A stretch of DNA of 64,000 nucleotides from Sphingobium fontiphilum. GTDB lineage: Bacteria > Pseudomonadota > Alphaproteobacteria > Sphingomonadales > Sphingomonadaceae. The stretch lies in contig NZ_JACIEB010000002.1 of NCBI RefSeq assembly GCF_014196635.1, forward strand, positions 310,001-374,000, written 5' to 3'. The position numbers and the translations under genes are program-made. A model generated the notes under the pieces. That model did not search any database. It had not been told where the DNA came from and worked only from the letters and a program-made list of their open reading frames with translations. Position 1 is the first letter of the stretch; every line of letters begins with the position of its first letter. Below, in pieces: positions 10,597 to 18,928 of the stretch.

Positions 10597-11154
10597 TCAA
10601 AGCCCTTTAGGATGGTCGGAAAGCCAATCCGGCCATTCAGCTTTGAGATCGCTCACAATATCCCATGAGACTGGGAACAGGTCGAATCCGCCGTCATAAG
10701 GAGCAAACACAGCACCGTTATCGCACCTCATCCAAATAGTGGTCCCTGGTCCATCGTCAGCAATCGACAGCAACAGTCGATTGTATTTCCCCGCTAGCCA
10801 CCGCTCCCTGCGAGCATAAAAGTTCCATGTCTTATCGGGATCGTCGGTGTCTGGCCCGGAAAGTACTACGTCGTTCGGAACAGTTGGGCCGCTGAATTCA
10901 GCCTCAACGACCCAGCACCACTGGCCGGGACCAAGCAACCGATCGCCACACTTATTCGCTCGGGCAAGGATGATTTCCCGCTCTACTTGATTGTCGGCAT
11001 ACCGCTTTGAATAGGGGAGCGCGTGAAAGCGAACCCATGGAGAGTCTGCGCGACTGCGCAGCATCCATCCAAGAGGTAGACAGGTCGGATAAAACTTTGT
11101 CCAATCATGTCGGAAATCTGCGGCTTCGGAGCGGTTTTCGGTCATCGCTGCCAT
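10597..11154 (-). CDS. Hypothetical protein of lower GC than its surroundings
   Basis: The 185-residue product is not recognised with confidence. It is a soluble, Trp-rich protein without signal peptide or membrane segment; the region VRFHALPYSKRY about residues 41-52 recalls a motif seen in uncharacterised bacterial proteins, but I cannot name a domain. Base composition is visibly lower in G+C than neighbouring genes and codon choice is relaxed (for example more A/T third positions), suggesting acquisition by transfer. It is alone, flanked by proB-epimerase on the plus strand and the penicillin-binding protein on the minus strand. Start M1 (11154) or M4 (11145) cannot be resolved; neither has a clear ribosome-binding site. 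Confidence 0.7.
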   Translation of the reverse strand: MAAMTENRSEAADFRHDWTKFYPTCLPLGWMLRSRADSPWVRFHALPYSKRYADNQVEREIILARANKCGDRLLGPGQWCWVVEAEFSGPTVPNDVVLSGPDTDDPDKTWNFYARRERWLAGKYNRLLLSIADDGPGTTIWMRCDNGAVFAPYDGGFDLFPVSWDIVSDLKAEWPDWLSDHPKGL

Positions 11155-11235
11155 CTACAACGAATTTCCGCTAATCATCAATTTCAAACATTCCTGTTGG
11201 CAATGAACTCGTCCACGCCGCCTGCCCCCTGAACC

Positions 11236-13284
11236 TCACGGCCCGGCAGGCGCATTGTCCGCAGGCCGGGTCGGCGCGACGGCTGGCGGCGGCGTGGCGG
11301 GCGTCGCCTGATCGATGGGAATCCGCACCGTGGCCGGGCCGATGTCGAGCCGCAGGCCATTGCCCTCGACGCCCAGAGAGACATTGCCGATGTCGGTTTC
11401 CACCGTCACATTGGCGATGGCGTTGACGAGGTTGCCGTCCAGTTCCTCCGGCGCTGCTTCCTCGACCGGCTCGTCGATGGCCCGGCTCATAAAGTCGCGC
11501 CAGATATGCGCGGGCAGGCCGCCGCCCGCCGCGCCCGGCAACGGGCTGTTGTCGTCATTGCCCACCCACACCGCCGTCACGATGCCGCCCGCATAGCCCA
11601 CGAAGATGGCGTCGCGGCTGTCCTGCGTCGTGCCGGTCTTGCCGAACGTGCTGGTGCGCAGCGCCGCCGCGCTGCCGGTGCCGCGATTGGCCGCCGACGA
11701 CAGCAGGTCGCGGATCATCTCCAGATCGCTGCTGTCGAACTTGCGCTGCCGGTCCATCAGGCTTTCGAACCAGCCGCGCTCTTCGGGCGGCAGGCCATGG
11801 GCCATGACCGGCCACTCCCCCGCCGCCACCGCCGCATAGGCCTGCGCCAGTTCGATCAGCGGGATTTCCGACGTCCCCAGCGCCAGGCTCAGATCCTGCG
11901 TCAGCGGCGCGGTGACGCCCAGGTCGCGGGCGACCTTGATAACCGCGTCGACGCCGACTTTCTGCGTCAGCCTTACGGCGGCGACATTGGAGGAAATGGC
12001 GAAGGCCTGTCGCAGGGTGATGCGCCCGCGATATTGGCCGCCATGATTGGCCGGGCGATATGCGCCCGTCGTGATCGGTGTGTCGTCGATCATGTCGTCG
12101 GGCGTCATCCCTGATCGGAACGCGGCCAGATAGACGAACAGCTTGAATGTCGATCCGGGCTGGCGCCGGGCCTGCACCGCGCGGTTGAAGCTGCTCTTCT
12201 CGTAATTCTTGCCGCCGACCATGGCGACCACGCTGCCGTCCGGCTTCATCGCGACCAGCGCCGCCTGCGCCCCGCCCAGTCCGGCGCGTCGCACCGCCCC
12301 CTCGGCAAATCGCTGCATCCGGCTGTCCAGCGTCGTCGCAACCTCCTGCGCGCCATAGACGGCCCCCGCCCGGTCGCGCGCCTGCGGCAGCACCCAGTCC
12401 GCGAAATAGGTGCCGCTGGTCGCCTCCGCCTCCGCCCGCAGGTCAAGCCGCACGGGGCGCAGCGCGTTGCGCTCCGCCTGCGTCAGGTAGCCCGCCTCCA
12501 CCATCGCCTGCGTCACAAGGTCGGCACGCGCACGCGCGCCCTTCAGATTGCTGGTCGGGGCCAGCCGCGACGGCGCTTTCAGCAGCCCCGCCAGCATCGC
12601 CGCCTGCGCCACCGTCAGCCGTTCCGGGCGGCGGTTGAAATAGTGGAGCGATGCCGCGCGCAGGCCATAGACATTGTCGCCGAAATAGACGTTGGAGAGG
12701 TATCTCTCCATGATCTGGTCCTTGGTCAGCCAGGCTTCCAGCCACAGCGCGATCATCGCCTCGCGCGCCTTGCGCCCGAAGGTGCGGTCGGATGACAGGA
12801 ACACGCCCTTCGCCAGTTGCTGGGTGATCGTGCTGCCGCCCTGCGACGCGCCGTCGGACCAGATATTGTGCCACAGGGCGCGGGCGATGCCGCGCGGATC
12901 GATGCCCCAATGGGTCTGGAACCGGCGGTCCTCGATCGCCATGAACGCCTGCGGCACATGGGCGGGCAGGTCCGCCATCGTCACCGGCTTGTCGATGATC
13001 GCCCCGCGCCGCGCGATCAGCTTTCCGTCGGCCGACATCAGGCTGATGCTGGGCGGTGCGATGGGCTGGAGCGACCGGGACAACGGCGCCGTGATCGCCA
13101 GCCAGGCTATCAGCGCCATGAACAGCGCCAGAAAGGCCGCCACGATCCACCCGGCGATCTTCAGCTTGCGCCGCCACGGCATGGGCGGGGGAAAGGAACT
13201 GGGCGGTCCGGCGCCAAAGGGCGCTTCGGCCGCTGGGGGCATAGCGCCGGGCGCAGGCGATTCGGGGGAAAGGCTGTCGCTCAT
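11236..13284 (-). CDS. Class A penicillin-binding protein (PBP1A family, transglycosylase/transpeptidase)
   Basis: The 682-residue product has a Pro-rich cytoplasmic N-terminus, one membrane segment (about residues 43-67), a GT51 domain with EDRRF, GGSTITQQLAKG and the RYLSNVYFG stretch, and a transpeptidase domain with SxxK (STFK), SxN (SSN) and KTG (FGKTGTTQ). It polymerises and cross-links peptidoglycan in the periplasm. A short Pro/Ala-rich C-terminal tail follows. The gene is divergent from a small membrane-tail protein; an inverted repeat (CTGTAT-N10-ATACAG) lies 15 bases upstream of its start codon. Confidence 0.93.
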   Translation of the reverse strand: MSDSLSPESPAPGAMPPAAEAPFGAGPPSSFPPPMPWRRKLKIAGWIVAAFLALFMALIAWLAITAPLSRSLQPIAPPSISLMSADGKLIARRGAIIDKPVTMADLPAHVPQAFMAIEDRRFQTHWGIDPRGIARALWHNIWSDGASQGGSTITQQLAKGVFLSSDRTFGRKAREAMIALWLEAWLTKDQIMERYLSNVYFGDNVYGLRAASLHYFNRRPERLTVAQAAMLAGLLKAPSRLAPTSNLKGARARADLVTQAMVEAGYLTQAERNALRPVRLDLRAEAEATSGTYFADWVLPQARDRAGAVYGAQEVATTLDSRMQRFAEGAVRRAGLGGAQAALVAMKPDGSVVAMVGGKNYEKSSFNRAVQARRQPGSTFKLFVYLAAFRSGMTPDDMIDDTPITTGAYRPANHGGQYRGRITLRQAFAISSNVAAVRLTQKVGVDAVIKVARDLGVTAPLTQDLSLALGTSEIPLIELAQAYAAVAAGEWPVMAHGLPPEERGWFESLMDRQRKFDSSDLEMIRDLLSSAANRGTGSAAALRTSTFGKTGTTQDSRDAIFVGYAGGIVTAVWVGNDDNSPLPGAAGGGLPAHIWRDFMSRAIDEPVEEAAPEELDGNLVNAIANVTVETDIGNVSLGVEGNGLRLDIGPATVRIPIDQATPATPPPAVAPTRPADNAPAGP

Positions 13285-13298
13285 CGGTTCCGTTAAAG

Positions 13299-13320
13299 CT
13301 GTATTATATAAACGATACAG
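13299..13320. promoter_or_regulatory. Inverted repeat CTGTAT-N10-ATACAG, possible operator upstream of the PBP gene
   Basis: The arms CTGTAT (13299-13304) and ATACAG (13315-13320) flank an AT-rich centre in an otherwise GC-rich region, 15 bases upstream of the PBP start codon. The size (22 bp) fits a dimeric regulator. The regulator is not known. Confidence 0.4.
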
Positions 13321-13352
13321 TCAAGCCTGTCCCGTGGCGGGACAGCCTGCCG

Positions 13353-13398
13353 TTAACCTTCTTTCGCCATGGCCGAAATGGTAAATTATGCGTTAACC
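13353..13398. promoter_or_regulatory. Two TTAACC boxes resembling CtrA half-sites
   Basis: TTAACCTT (13353-13360) and TTAACCCT (13393-13400) each match 7 of 8 positions of the CtrA half-site TTAACCAT, and TAAA-N7-TTAA (13382-13396) is one mismatch from the full TTAA-N7-TTAA pattern. They lie between the divergent PBP gene and a small gene starting at 13407. Short motifs like this arise by chance, so confidence is low. Confidence 0.3.
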
Positions 13399-13406
13399 CT
13401 GTCGCC

Positions 13407-13616
13407 ATGCTGAAAAGAACCCTTGTCCTCTCCACGGAATCGGCCCGCCACCCCTTTCGGCGCAGCCTGCCCGCCCATGTCCTGCGCTGGGAAGAGCCCG
13501 AAGCGAAGGCGGCGGTCGGCAAGATGCCGGCGACGCGCAACGACGATCAGGACTGGAAATTATTCGCGCTGAGCTTCTCGGCCTTTTTCACGGCCTTCTA
13601 CAGCTTCATCGCCTGA
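13407..13616 (+). CDS. Small protein with C-terminal hydrophobic segment
   Basis: The 69-residue product is basic at its N-terminus (MLKRTLVLSTESARHPFRRS) and ends in a hydrophobic aromatic segment, WKLFALSFSAFFTAFYSFIA, that could form a C-terminal membrane anchor. No family is recognised. There is no clear Shine-Dalgarno sequence before the ATG, so it could be leaderless or start elsewhere. It fills the gap between the divergent PBP gene and the converging transporter gene with 16 bases between stops, and its charged-then-hydrophobic layout looks selected rather than random. Confidence 0.6.
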   Translation: MLKRTLVLSTESARHPFRRSLPAHVLRWEEPEAKAAVGKMPATRNDDQDWKLFALSFSAFFTAFYSFIA

Positions 13617-13632
13617 AAGTCGGCCTCGGGCC

Positions 13633-14928
13633 TCAATCGCAGGCGCAGTGCAGCCGCCAGGCGAGCCAGGCGCAGGGCACCGTCATCGCCGCCACCAGCA
13701 GCAACTGGTCGATAACGGGCAACCCCGCGACCGACAGGCCGATGGCGATCACCGACCCCACCACCATCGCGCCCGAATTAACGATGTTGTTGGCGGCGAC
13801 GGTCCGCGCCGCCTCGCATTTTTCCACCGTGGTCGTCAGGAAGGCGTAAAGCGGCACCACGAACATGCCGCCAAAGGTCGCCACGCCCAGCAGGCTCAAC
13901 CCCAGCGGGATCGCCATGGGATGTTCAATGAAATCCATCAGCATCAGCATCTCGCCCGATGGCGCGGGCGTCCACATGCGGCACACGATGTGAAAACCGA
14001 TGACGCACACGCCCATGCCGACGACCGACGCCGGGGCGTATCGGGCCGACACATGCCCGCCCAGCAGCCGGTTGATCGCCACCGACCCGATCGCGATGCC
14101 GATGGAAAAGATCGCCAGGAACAGGCTGGCCACCGCCTTGTCTGCGGTCAGCACATTTTTGACCAGCGGCGGGAACTGGATGAACAGCACCGACCCGATC
14201 GCCCAGAACAGGCTGATCGACATGATCGCCAGGAACAGGCGGGGAATATGCATGGTGCCCCGCACCAGCGTCGTGGAGGCCCGGATGATGTGCAGGTCGA
14301 TCGGCTGCGACACCATCAGCGACGGCGCGGGGGGCACCCGCCGCCCCGCCAGATAGCCGATGATGGCGGTGACGACGACCGCACAGGCGGCGATTTCGAT
14401 GGGGATGATCCCGGCCAGGATCGTGCCCGCCAATATCGCGATATAGGTGCCCGCCTCGACCAGCCCGGTGCCGCCCAGCACTTCATCGTCATGCAGATGC
14501 TGGGGCAGGATCGCATATTTGATCGGTCCGAAAAATGTCGAATGGATGCCCATGGCGAACAGCGCCAGCAACAACAGGGGAATGGCCAGCGTCTGCACCC
14601 ATTGCCCGCTCCAGATCAGGGCAAGGCCGGCGGCCCCGACCAGCATGATCAGGATTTCGGCCGCCTTCACCACCCGGATGATCGCCGCCTTGTCGCGCTG
14701 GTCGGCCAACTGACCCGACAGCGCGGACAGCAGGAAGAAGGGCAGGATGAACACGCCCGTCGCCACGGCGCTGAACCAGGTCTCCGACGCTTCGTCGTTG
14801 TAAACCGAATAGACGACGAACAGCACCATCGCGTTCTTGAACAGATTGTCGTTGAACGCGCCGAGCAGCTGGGTGACGAAGAGAGGCAGGAAGCGTCGCT
14901 TCTGAAGGAGCCTGAAGGAGGCTTGCAT
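13633..14928 (-). CDS. MFS transporter of the LplT (lysophospholipid flippase-like) type
   Basis: The 431-residue product has about 12 hydrophobic segments and starts with LLQKRRFLPLFVTQLLGAFN followed by DNLFKNAMVLF, the hallmark of LplT and of the membrane part of Aas-LplT fusions. LplT flips lysophospholipids across the inner membrane for reacylation. No acyltransferase partner (Aas) is attached or adjacent, but the phosphatidylglycerophosphate synthase gene lies next to it on the other strand. The substrate in this organism is inferred from family only. Confidence 0.85.
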   Translation of the reverse strand: MQASFRLLQKRRFLPLFVTQLLGAFNDNLFKNAMVLFVVYSVYNDEASETWFSAVATGVFILPFFLLSALSGQLADQRDKAAIIRVVKAAEILIMLVGAAGLALIWSGQWVQTLAIPLLLLALFAMGIHSTFFGPIKYAILPQHLHDDEVLGGTGLVEAGTYIAILAGTILAGIIPIEIAACAVVVTAIIGYLAGRRVPPAPSLMVSQPIDLHIIRASTTLVRGTMHIPRLFLAIMSISLFWAIGSVLFIQFPPLVKNVLTADKAVASLFLAIFSIGIAIGSVAINRLLGGHVSARYAPASVVGMGVCVIGFHIVCRMWTPAPSGEMLMLMDFIEHPMAIPLGLSLLGVATFGGMFVVPLYAFLTTTVEKCEAARTVAANNIVNSGAMVVGSVIAIGLSVAGLPVIDQLLLVAAMTVPCAWLAWRLHCACD

Positions 14929-15044
14929 AAGCGCGTGGATCTTTTCGCTGTGAAAATTCTGCGGCGGGTCTAGCGGCTGGCGGCGGCTCTGTCCAACCCC
15001 ATCGGATGTTGTGCAACGGCCGGGACTGTGGCAGGCGTTCGGCC

Positions 15045-15608
15045 ATGCTGACGCTGCCCAATTTGCTGACGCTGTCGCGTATCGTCACCGTGCCGCTGCT
15101 GGTCGCCCTGCTGTGGCCGGCCGAACTTGGCGCGCGCTGGACGACAGGCTATATGCTGGCCTTCGGACTTTATTGCCTGATGGGCGTGACCGACTATTTC
15201 GACGGTTACCTGGCCCGCGCACAGGGTACGGTGTCGAAATTGGGCATTTTCCTCGATCCCATCGCCGACAAGATCATGGTCGGCGCGGTCATCCTGATGC
15301 TCGCCGCCACCCGCGACATTGCCGGGATGCACATCGTGGCGGCGATGATTATCCTGCTGCGTGAAATCGCCGTATCGGGCCTGCGCGAATTTCTGGCGGG
15401 GTTGCAGGTTTCGGTGCCGGTGTCGAAGCTGGCGAAATGGAAAACGACGTTTCAGATCATTGCGCTGGGCGCGCTGATCCTGGCCGGAGCGGTGCCGCAA
15501 TTCCCCTTTGTCCAGGCGGTCGGCCTCGTCACCCTGTGGGCGGCGGCGATCCTGACACTGGTGACGGGCTGGGACTATCTGCGCGTCGGCCTGAAGCATA
15601 TGGATTGA
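15045..15608 (+). CDS. pgsA: CDP-diacylglycerol-glycerol-3-phosphate 3-phosphatidyltransferase
   Basis: The 187-residue product starts MLTLPNLLTLSRIVTVPLLVAL and has the CDP-alcohol phosphotransferase motif D-x2-DG-x2-AR-x8-G-x3-D-x3-D, here split as TDYFDGYLARAQGTVSKLG and FLDPIADK. It makes phosphatidylglycerophosphate in the inner membrane. The ATG at 15045 was chosen over a more upstream start because it fits the family N-terminus. moaD starts 8 bases after its stop. Confidence 0.93.
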   Translation: MLTLPNLLTLSRIVTVPLLVALLWPAELGARWTTGYMLAFGLYCLMGVTDYFDGYLARAQGTVSKLGIFLDPIADKIMVGAVILMLAATRDIAGMHIVAAMIILLREIAVSGLREFLAGLQVSVPVSKLAKWKTTFQIIALGALILAGAVPQFPFVQAVGLVTLWAAAILTLVTGWDYLRVGLKHMD

Positions 15609-15616
15609 CCGGGGCA

Positions 15617-15874
15617 ATGGCGGAGCTTTCCATCCTCTATTTCGCCTGGGTGCGTGAAATGATCGGCCGGGACGAAGACATGGTCGCCCCGCCCCCCGGC
15701 GCCAGCGTCGCCGATGTCATCGCCCTGCTCGCCGCGCGTGGCGGCGGCTATGCGCAGGCCATGGCCCGACCCGAAAAGCTGCGCGCCGCGCTCGACCAGA
15801 ATTTCGTGGCCCTGGATACCCCCATCGGAAATGCCCGCGAACTGGCGCTTTTTCCGCCGGTCACCGGAGGATGA
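15617..15874 (+). CDS. moaD: Molybdopterin synthase sulfur carrier subunit
   Basis: The 85-residue product is a beta-grasp ubiquitin-like protein starting MAELSILYFAWVREMIGRDE and ending FPPVTGG; the C-terminal Gly-Gly is the site of thiocarboxylate formation. MoaD donates sulfur to precursor Z together with MoaE. The stop overlaps the moaE start by 4 bases (ATGA), so the two subunits are translationally coupled. Confidence 0.95.
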   Translation: MAELSILYFAWVREMIGRDEDMVAPPPGASVADVIALLAARGGGYAQAMARPEKLRAALDQNFVALDTPIGNARELALFPPVTGG

Positions 15875-16332
15875 GCGCCGTCGTCATCGGCCCGGATGAT
15901 TTCGACGCGGCCGCGCAATGCGCCGCGCTGGAGGCGATGGGCGGCGGCGCGGTGGCGACCTTCACCGGCATCGTCCGGGGCGACAATGGCCTCATCGCCC
16001 TCCAACTCGATCATTATCCGGCGATGACGAAGGCGCAGGTCGAACGCATCGTCGCACAGGCGCAGGCGCGCTGGCCGTTGCTGGGCGTGCGCGTCATCCA
16101 TCGCGTCGGGCGGCTGGAACCGGGCGCGCGGATCGTCTTCGTCGGCACCGCGTCACGCCACCGCACCGCCGCGCTGGAAAGCTGCGCCTTCCTGATCGAC
16201 TGGCTGAAAAGCCATGCCCCGTTCTGGAAGCAGGAGCATTTCGCCGACGGGTCCACCCGCTGGGTCGAGGCGCGGGTGGAGGATGACGCCCGCGCCGCCG
16301 CCTGGAACGATCAGGCCACGTCGGGCAACTGA
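15871..16332 (+). CDS. moaE: Molybdopterin synthase catalytic subunit
   Basis: The 153-residue product has the MoaE core with GAVATFTGIVRGDNG, the RxGRLEPG stretch and the C-terminal KSHAPFWKQEHFADGSTRWV that carries the active-site lysines (WKQE). With MoaD it inserts two sulfurs into precursor Z to form molybdopterin. Its 3' end overlaps the 3' end of the convergent OxyR-like gene by 22 bases. Other moa/moe genes are not in this window. Confidence 0.95.
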   Translation: MSAVVIGPDDFDAAAQCAALEAMGGGAVATFTGIVRGDNGLIALQLDHYPAMTKAQVERIVAQAQARWPLLGVRVIHRVGRLEPGARIVFVGTASRHRTAALESCAFLIDWLKSHAPFWKQEHFADGSTRWVEARVEDDARAAAWNDQATSGN

Positions 16333-17240
16333 CGATTTTCCTGCGCGGCGTCGCGCAATATTCCGGCAAGCAGGCGAAATTCCTTTTCACGCGGGCTGTT
16401 GCGCCGCCAGATGAGAGCGATGTCGCGCCAGGGGTGATCCGACCGCAACGGCCGCGCGACGATGTCGGTATGGTTCAATATCCCGCCATCAATCGCCATT
16501 TCCGGCAACATCGTCAGCCCCAGTCCGTTGTCGACCATCTGCACCAGCGTATGGAGCGACGTGCCCATCATCGTCGCTTCCGCCCGCATTTCAGGCCGGT
16601 TGCACGCGGCCAGCGCATGGTCTTTCAGACAATGGCCGTCCTCCAGCAACAACAGGCGGCTCTCATCGATCATCTCCGGCCCGATATAGGCCGGCGGATC
16701 GCGCGGGTCATCCTTGGGAAAGGCGACGAACAGCCGGTCGCGGAACAGCATCTCGCTGTCCACCTCCCCCGTCGCATAGGGCAGCGCCAGCAGCACGCAA
16801 TCGACATGACCGTGGCGCAACGAATCGACCGCCGCATGGCTGGTCTCCTCGCGCAGATAAAGCTTGAGTTCGGGCCGGTCGCGACGCAACCGGGGCAGCA
16901 GGCGCGGCAGCAGAAAGGGCGCGATGGTCGGGATCACGCCCATCCGCAACTCGCCGGTCAGCGGCTTGGCCGAAGCCTGCGCGATTGCGGCCAGTTCCTC
17001 GGCCTCGCGCAGCACGCGATGCGCCTTTTCCACGATCCGGTCGCCCAGCGCGGTAAAGCGCACCACGCGGCGGGTGCGCTCCACCAGCACCACATCGATC
17101 AGCGTTTCGAGTTCTCGGATGCCGGCCGACAGTGTCGATTGGGTCACGAAACAACTGTCGGCCGCCTTGCCGAAATGGCCATGCTCTTTAAGCGCCACCA
17201 GATATTGGAGTTGCTTGAGCGTTGGCAGGTAACTCGACAT
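16311..17240 (-). CDS. oxyR: LysR-type regulator of the OxyR type (peroxide-responsive)
   Basis: The 309-residue product has an N-terminal winged helix-turn-helix (LKQLQYLVALKEHGHFGKAA...TQSTLSAGIRELE) and a LysR substrate domain. C204 and C213 in LLLLEDGHCLKDHALAAC have the same 8-residue spacing and context as the redox pair C199/C208 of E. coli OxyR. It should therefore sense hydrogen peroxide by disulfide formation. No catalase or peroxiredoxin is adjacent; the neighbours are a TSUP transporter upstream on the same strand and moaE convergent with a 22-base overlap. Confidence 0.88.
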   Translation of the reverse strand: MSSYLPTLKQLQYLVALKEHGHFGKAADSCFVTQSTLSAGIRELETLIDVVLVERTRRVVRFTALGDRIVEKAHRVLREAEELAAIAQASAKPLTGELRMGVIPTIAPFLLPRLLPRLRRDRPELKLYLREETSHAAVDSLRHGHVDCVLLALPYATGEVDSEMLFRDRLFVAFPKDDPRDPPAYIGPEMIDESRLLLLEDGHCLKDHALAACNRPEMRAEATMMGTSLHTLVQMVDNGLGLTMLPEMAIDGGILNHTDIVARPLRSDHPWRDIALIWRRNSPREKEFRLLAGILRDAAQENRQLPDVA

Positions 17241-17279
17241 TTATCGCCCCTTTCGATCAGTGGAGCGAATATAAGCGAA

Positions 17280-18053
17280 TTATCCGAAAACGCCAAATTG
17301 CTTGGCGACGCCAAAGGCCGATGTCAGCGTCAAGATCGTGCCCACCGCGATCATCAGCACCTTGGGCGCGACATGGCGGGCGAGCATCGCGCCAAAGGGC
17401 GCCGCGACCACGCCCCCGACCAGCAGGCCGACGGTATAGACGGTGAAGGTCTGCCATCCCAGATTGAACAGGAATGTCAGGCTGATCGACAGGGTCAGGA
17501 AAAATTCGACCGTGTTGACCGTGCCGATCGTGTGGCGCGGGCTTGCCCCCTGGATCAGCAGGTTGGACGTGACCACAGGCCCCCAGCCGCCGCCGCCAGA
17601 CGCATCGACAAAGCCGCCCAGAAGACCCAGCGGCGCTACCAGCTTGGGATTGCGCGACTGCGGCGGAAAGTGGAAACCGCGCCAGATCAGATAGGCGCCG
17701 ATGGCCGCCAGATAGGTCTGGACATAGGGCTTGATGATACCGCCATCGATGTTCGACAGCAGATAGGCGCCCGCGCAGCCGCCAATGACGCCGGGAATGA
17801 TGAGCCGGGCGAACAGGCTCCAGTCGACATTCTTGTGCAGGATATGACTGATCGCCGACGCGCCGGTGGTGAAGGTCTCTGCCGCGTGGACGCTGGCCGA
17901 CGCCCGGCTGGGCGGCACGCCGAGCGCCAGCAACAGTGTGCTGGATATAACGCCATAGGCCATGCCCAGCGCGCCATCGATCATCTGCGCGCCGAAGCCG
18001 ATCAGGATGAACGGCCAGATGTCGCCCGCATGTTGGGTCAACAGGTCAATCAT
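17280..18053 (-). CDS. TSUP (TauE/SafE) family transporter
   Basis: The 257-residue product has about eight hydrophobic segments and two related halves, with ALGMAYGVISSTLLLALG and GLLGGFVDASGGGGWGPV, the duplicated glycine-rich signature of the TauE/SafE/YfcA family. Members move sulfite, sulfoacetate or other small organosulfur anions. The ATG at 18053 was chosen over a TTG at 18071. It lies 39 bases upstream of the OxyR-like gene on the same strand and is divergent from cysE, giving a loose sulfur theme. The substrate is not determined. Confidence 0.85.
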   Translation of the reverse strand: MIDLLTQHAGDIWPFILIGFGAQMIDGALGMAYGVISSTLLLALGVPPSRASASVHAAETFTTGASAISHILHKNVDWSLFARLIIPGVIGGCAGAYLLSNIDGGIIKPYVQTYLAAIGAYLIWRGFHFPPQSRNPKLVAPLGLLGGFVDASGGGGWGPVVTSNLLIQGASPRHTIGTVNTVEFFLTLSISLTFLFNLGWQTFTVYTVGLLVGGVVAAPFGAMLARHVAPKVLMIAVGTILTLTSAFGVAKQFGVFG

Positions 18054-18223
18054 TGAGAGAAGGCCTTTCAATTTATTTGTCTACCGATCTGATGATAATT
18101 TATGCCGCCGTCAAGCACCTTTGTCATCGCACCGAAACGACCCCCCGAAAGGCCTGATCTGGAAATTTTTTCGCCGCTCGCCTATATGGTGCATCGCACG
18201 ATGGAGTGCTTCAGGGCTTTTTG

Positions 18224-18928
18224 ATGCTGCACAACCTTCTGTCCTATCTGGATTCGGTCAAATCGCGCGATCCCGCGCCGCGATCCCGCGCGGAAATCCT
18301 GCTTTATCCCGGCGTCTGGTCGCTGGCGTTTCACCGGATCGCACATCGGCTCTACCGGCGGCGGCTCTTCTTCCTGGCGCGCGCCGTCAATCACCTCTCG
18401 CGCTTCCTGACCGGCAACGACATCCATCCCGGCGCGCGAATCGGCAAACGATTCTTCATCGACCACGGCTTTACCGTCATTGGCGAAACCGCCGAGATCG
18501 GCGATGATGTGACGCTATATCAGAATGTCACGCTGGGCGGCACCGATCCGGCGAACGGCATCGCGGGCAAGCGCCACCCGACCCTGAACGACGGCGTCAT
18601 CGTCGGTTCGGGCGCGCAGGTGCTCGGCCCCATTGTCGTGGGTGAAGGCGCGCGAATCGGCGCCAATGCGGTGGTGACGAAGACGGTGCCCAAGGGCGCG
18701 ACCATGGTCGGCATCCCGGCCCGCCAGATGCTGGTCGACGTCACCGCCTATCAGCGCGAATTCCTGCCCTATGGCACCCCGTGCAGCGATTGCCCCGACC
18801 CCGACAAGCAGAAGATCGAGGCGTTGCAGACCGAAATGGAACAGTTGCAGCAAAGGCTGAACGCCCTGCTGGAAGAACGCGCCGGTCGCGATGACGGGCC
18901 GCTCTTCAGGGAGCGTGACCGCGCCTGA
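18224..18928 (+). CDS. cysE: Serine O-acetyltransferase (short EpsC-type)
   Basis: The 234-residue product has left-handed parallel beta-helix hexapeptides (HPGARIGKRFFIDHG, IGETAEIGDDVTLYQNVTLG, GKRHPTLNDGVIVGSGAQVLG) and the catalytic His-Asp environment of CysE. It makes O-acetylserine for cysteine synthesis. The N-terminal domain is short, as in EpsC-type enzymes, and a C-terminal coiled-coil (about residues 200-225, KQKIEALQTEMEQLQQRL) is added. Start 18224 follows CAGGG by about 8 bases; a GTG at 18206 is possible. Its stop overlaps the DUF2794 start (TGATG). Confidence 0.92.
   Translation: MLHNLLSYLDSVKSRDPAPRSRAEILLYPGVWSLAFHRIAHRLYRRRLFFLARAVNHLSRFLTGNDIHPGARIGKRFFIDHGFTVIGETAEIGDDVTLYQNVTLGGTDPANGIAGKRHPTLNDGVIVGSGAQVLGPIVVGEGARIGANAVVTKTVPKGATMVGIPARQMLVDVTAYQREFLPYGTPCSDCPDPDKQKIEALQTEMEQLQQRLNALLEERAGRDDGPLFRERDRA

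Noticed and set aside
13292..13335. A possible promoter TTGACT with TATAAT on the minus strand before the PBP gene
   Set aside because: The spacer between the two boxes is only about 10 bases, so they cannot serve as a -35/-10 pair. The palindrome at this place was reported as a possible operator instead.
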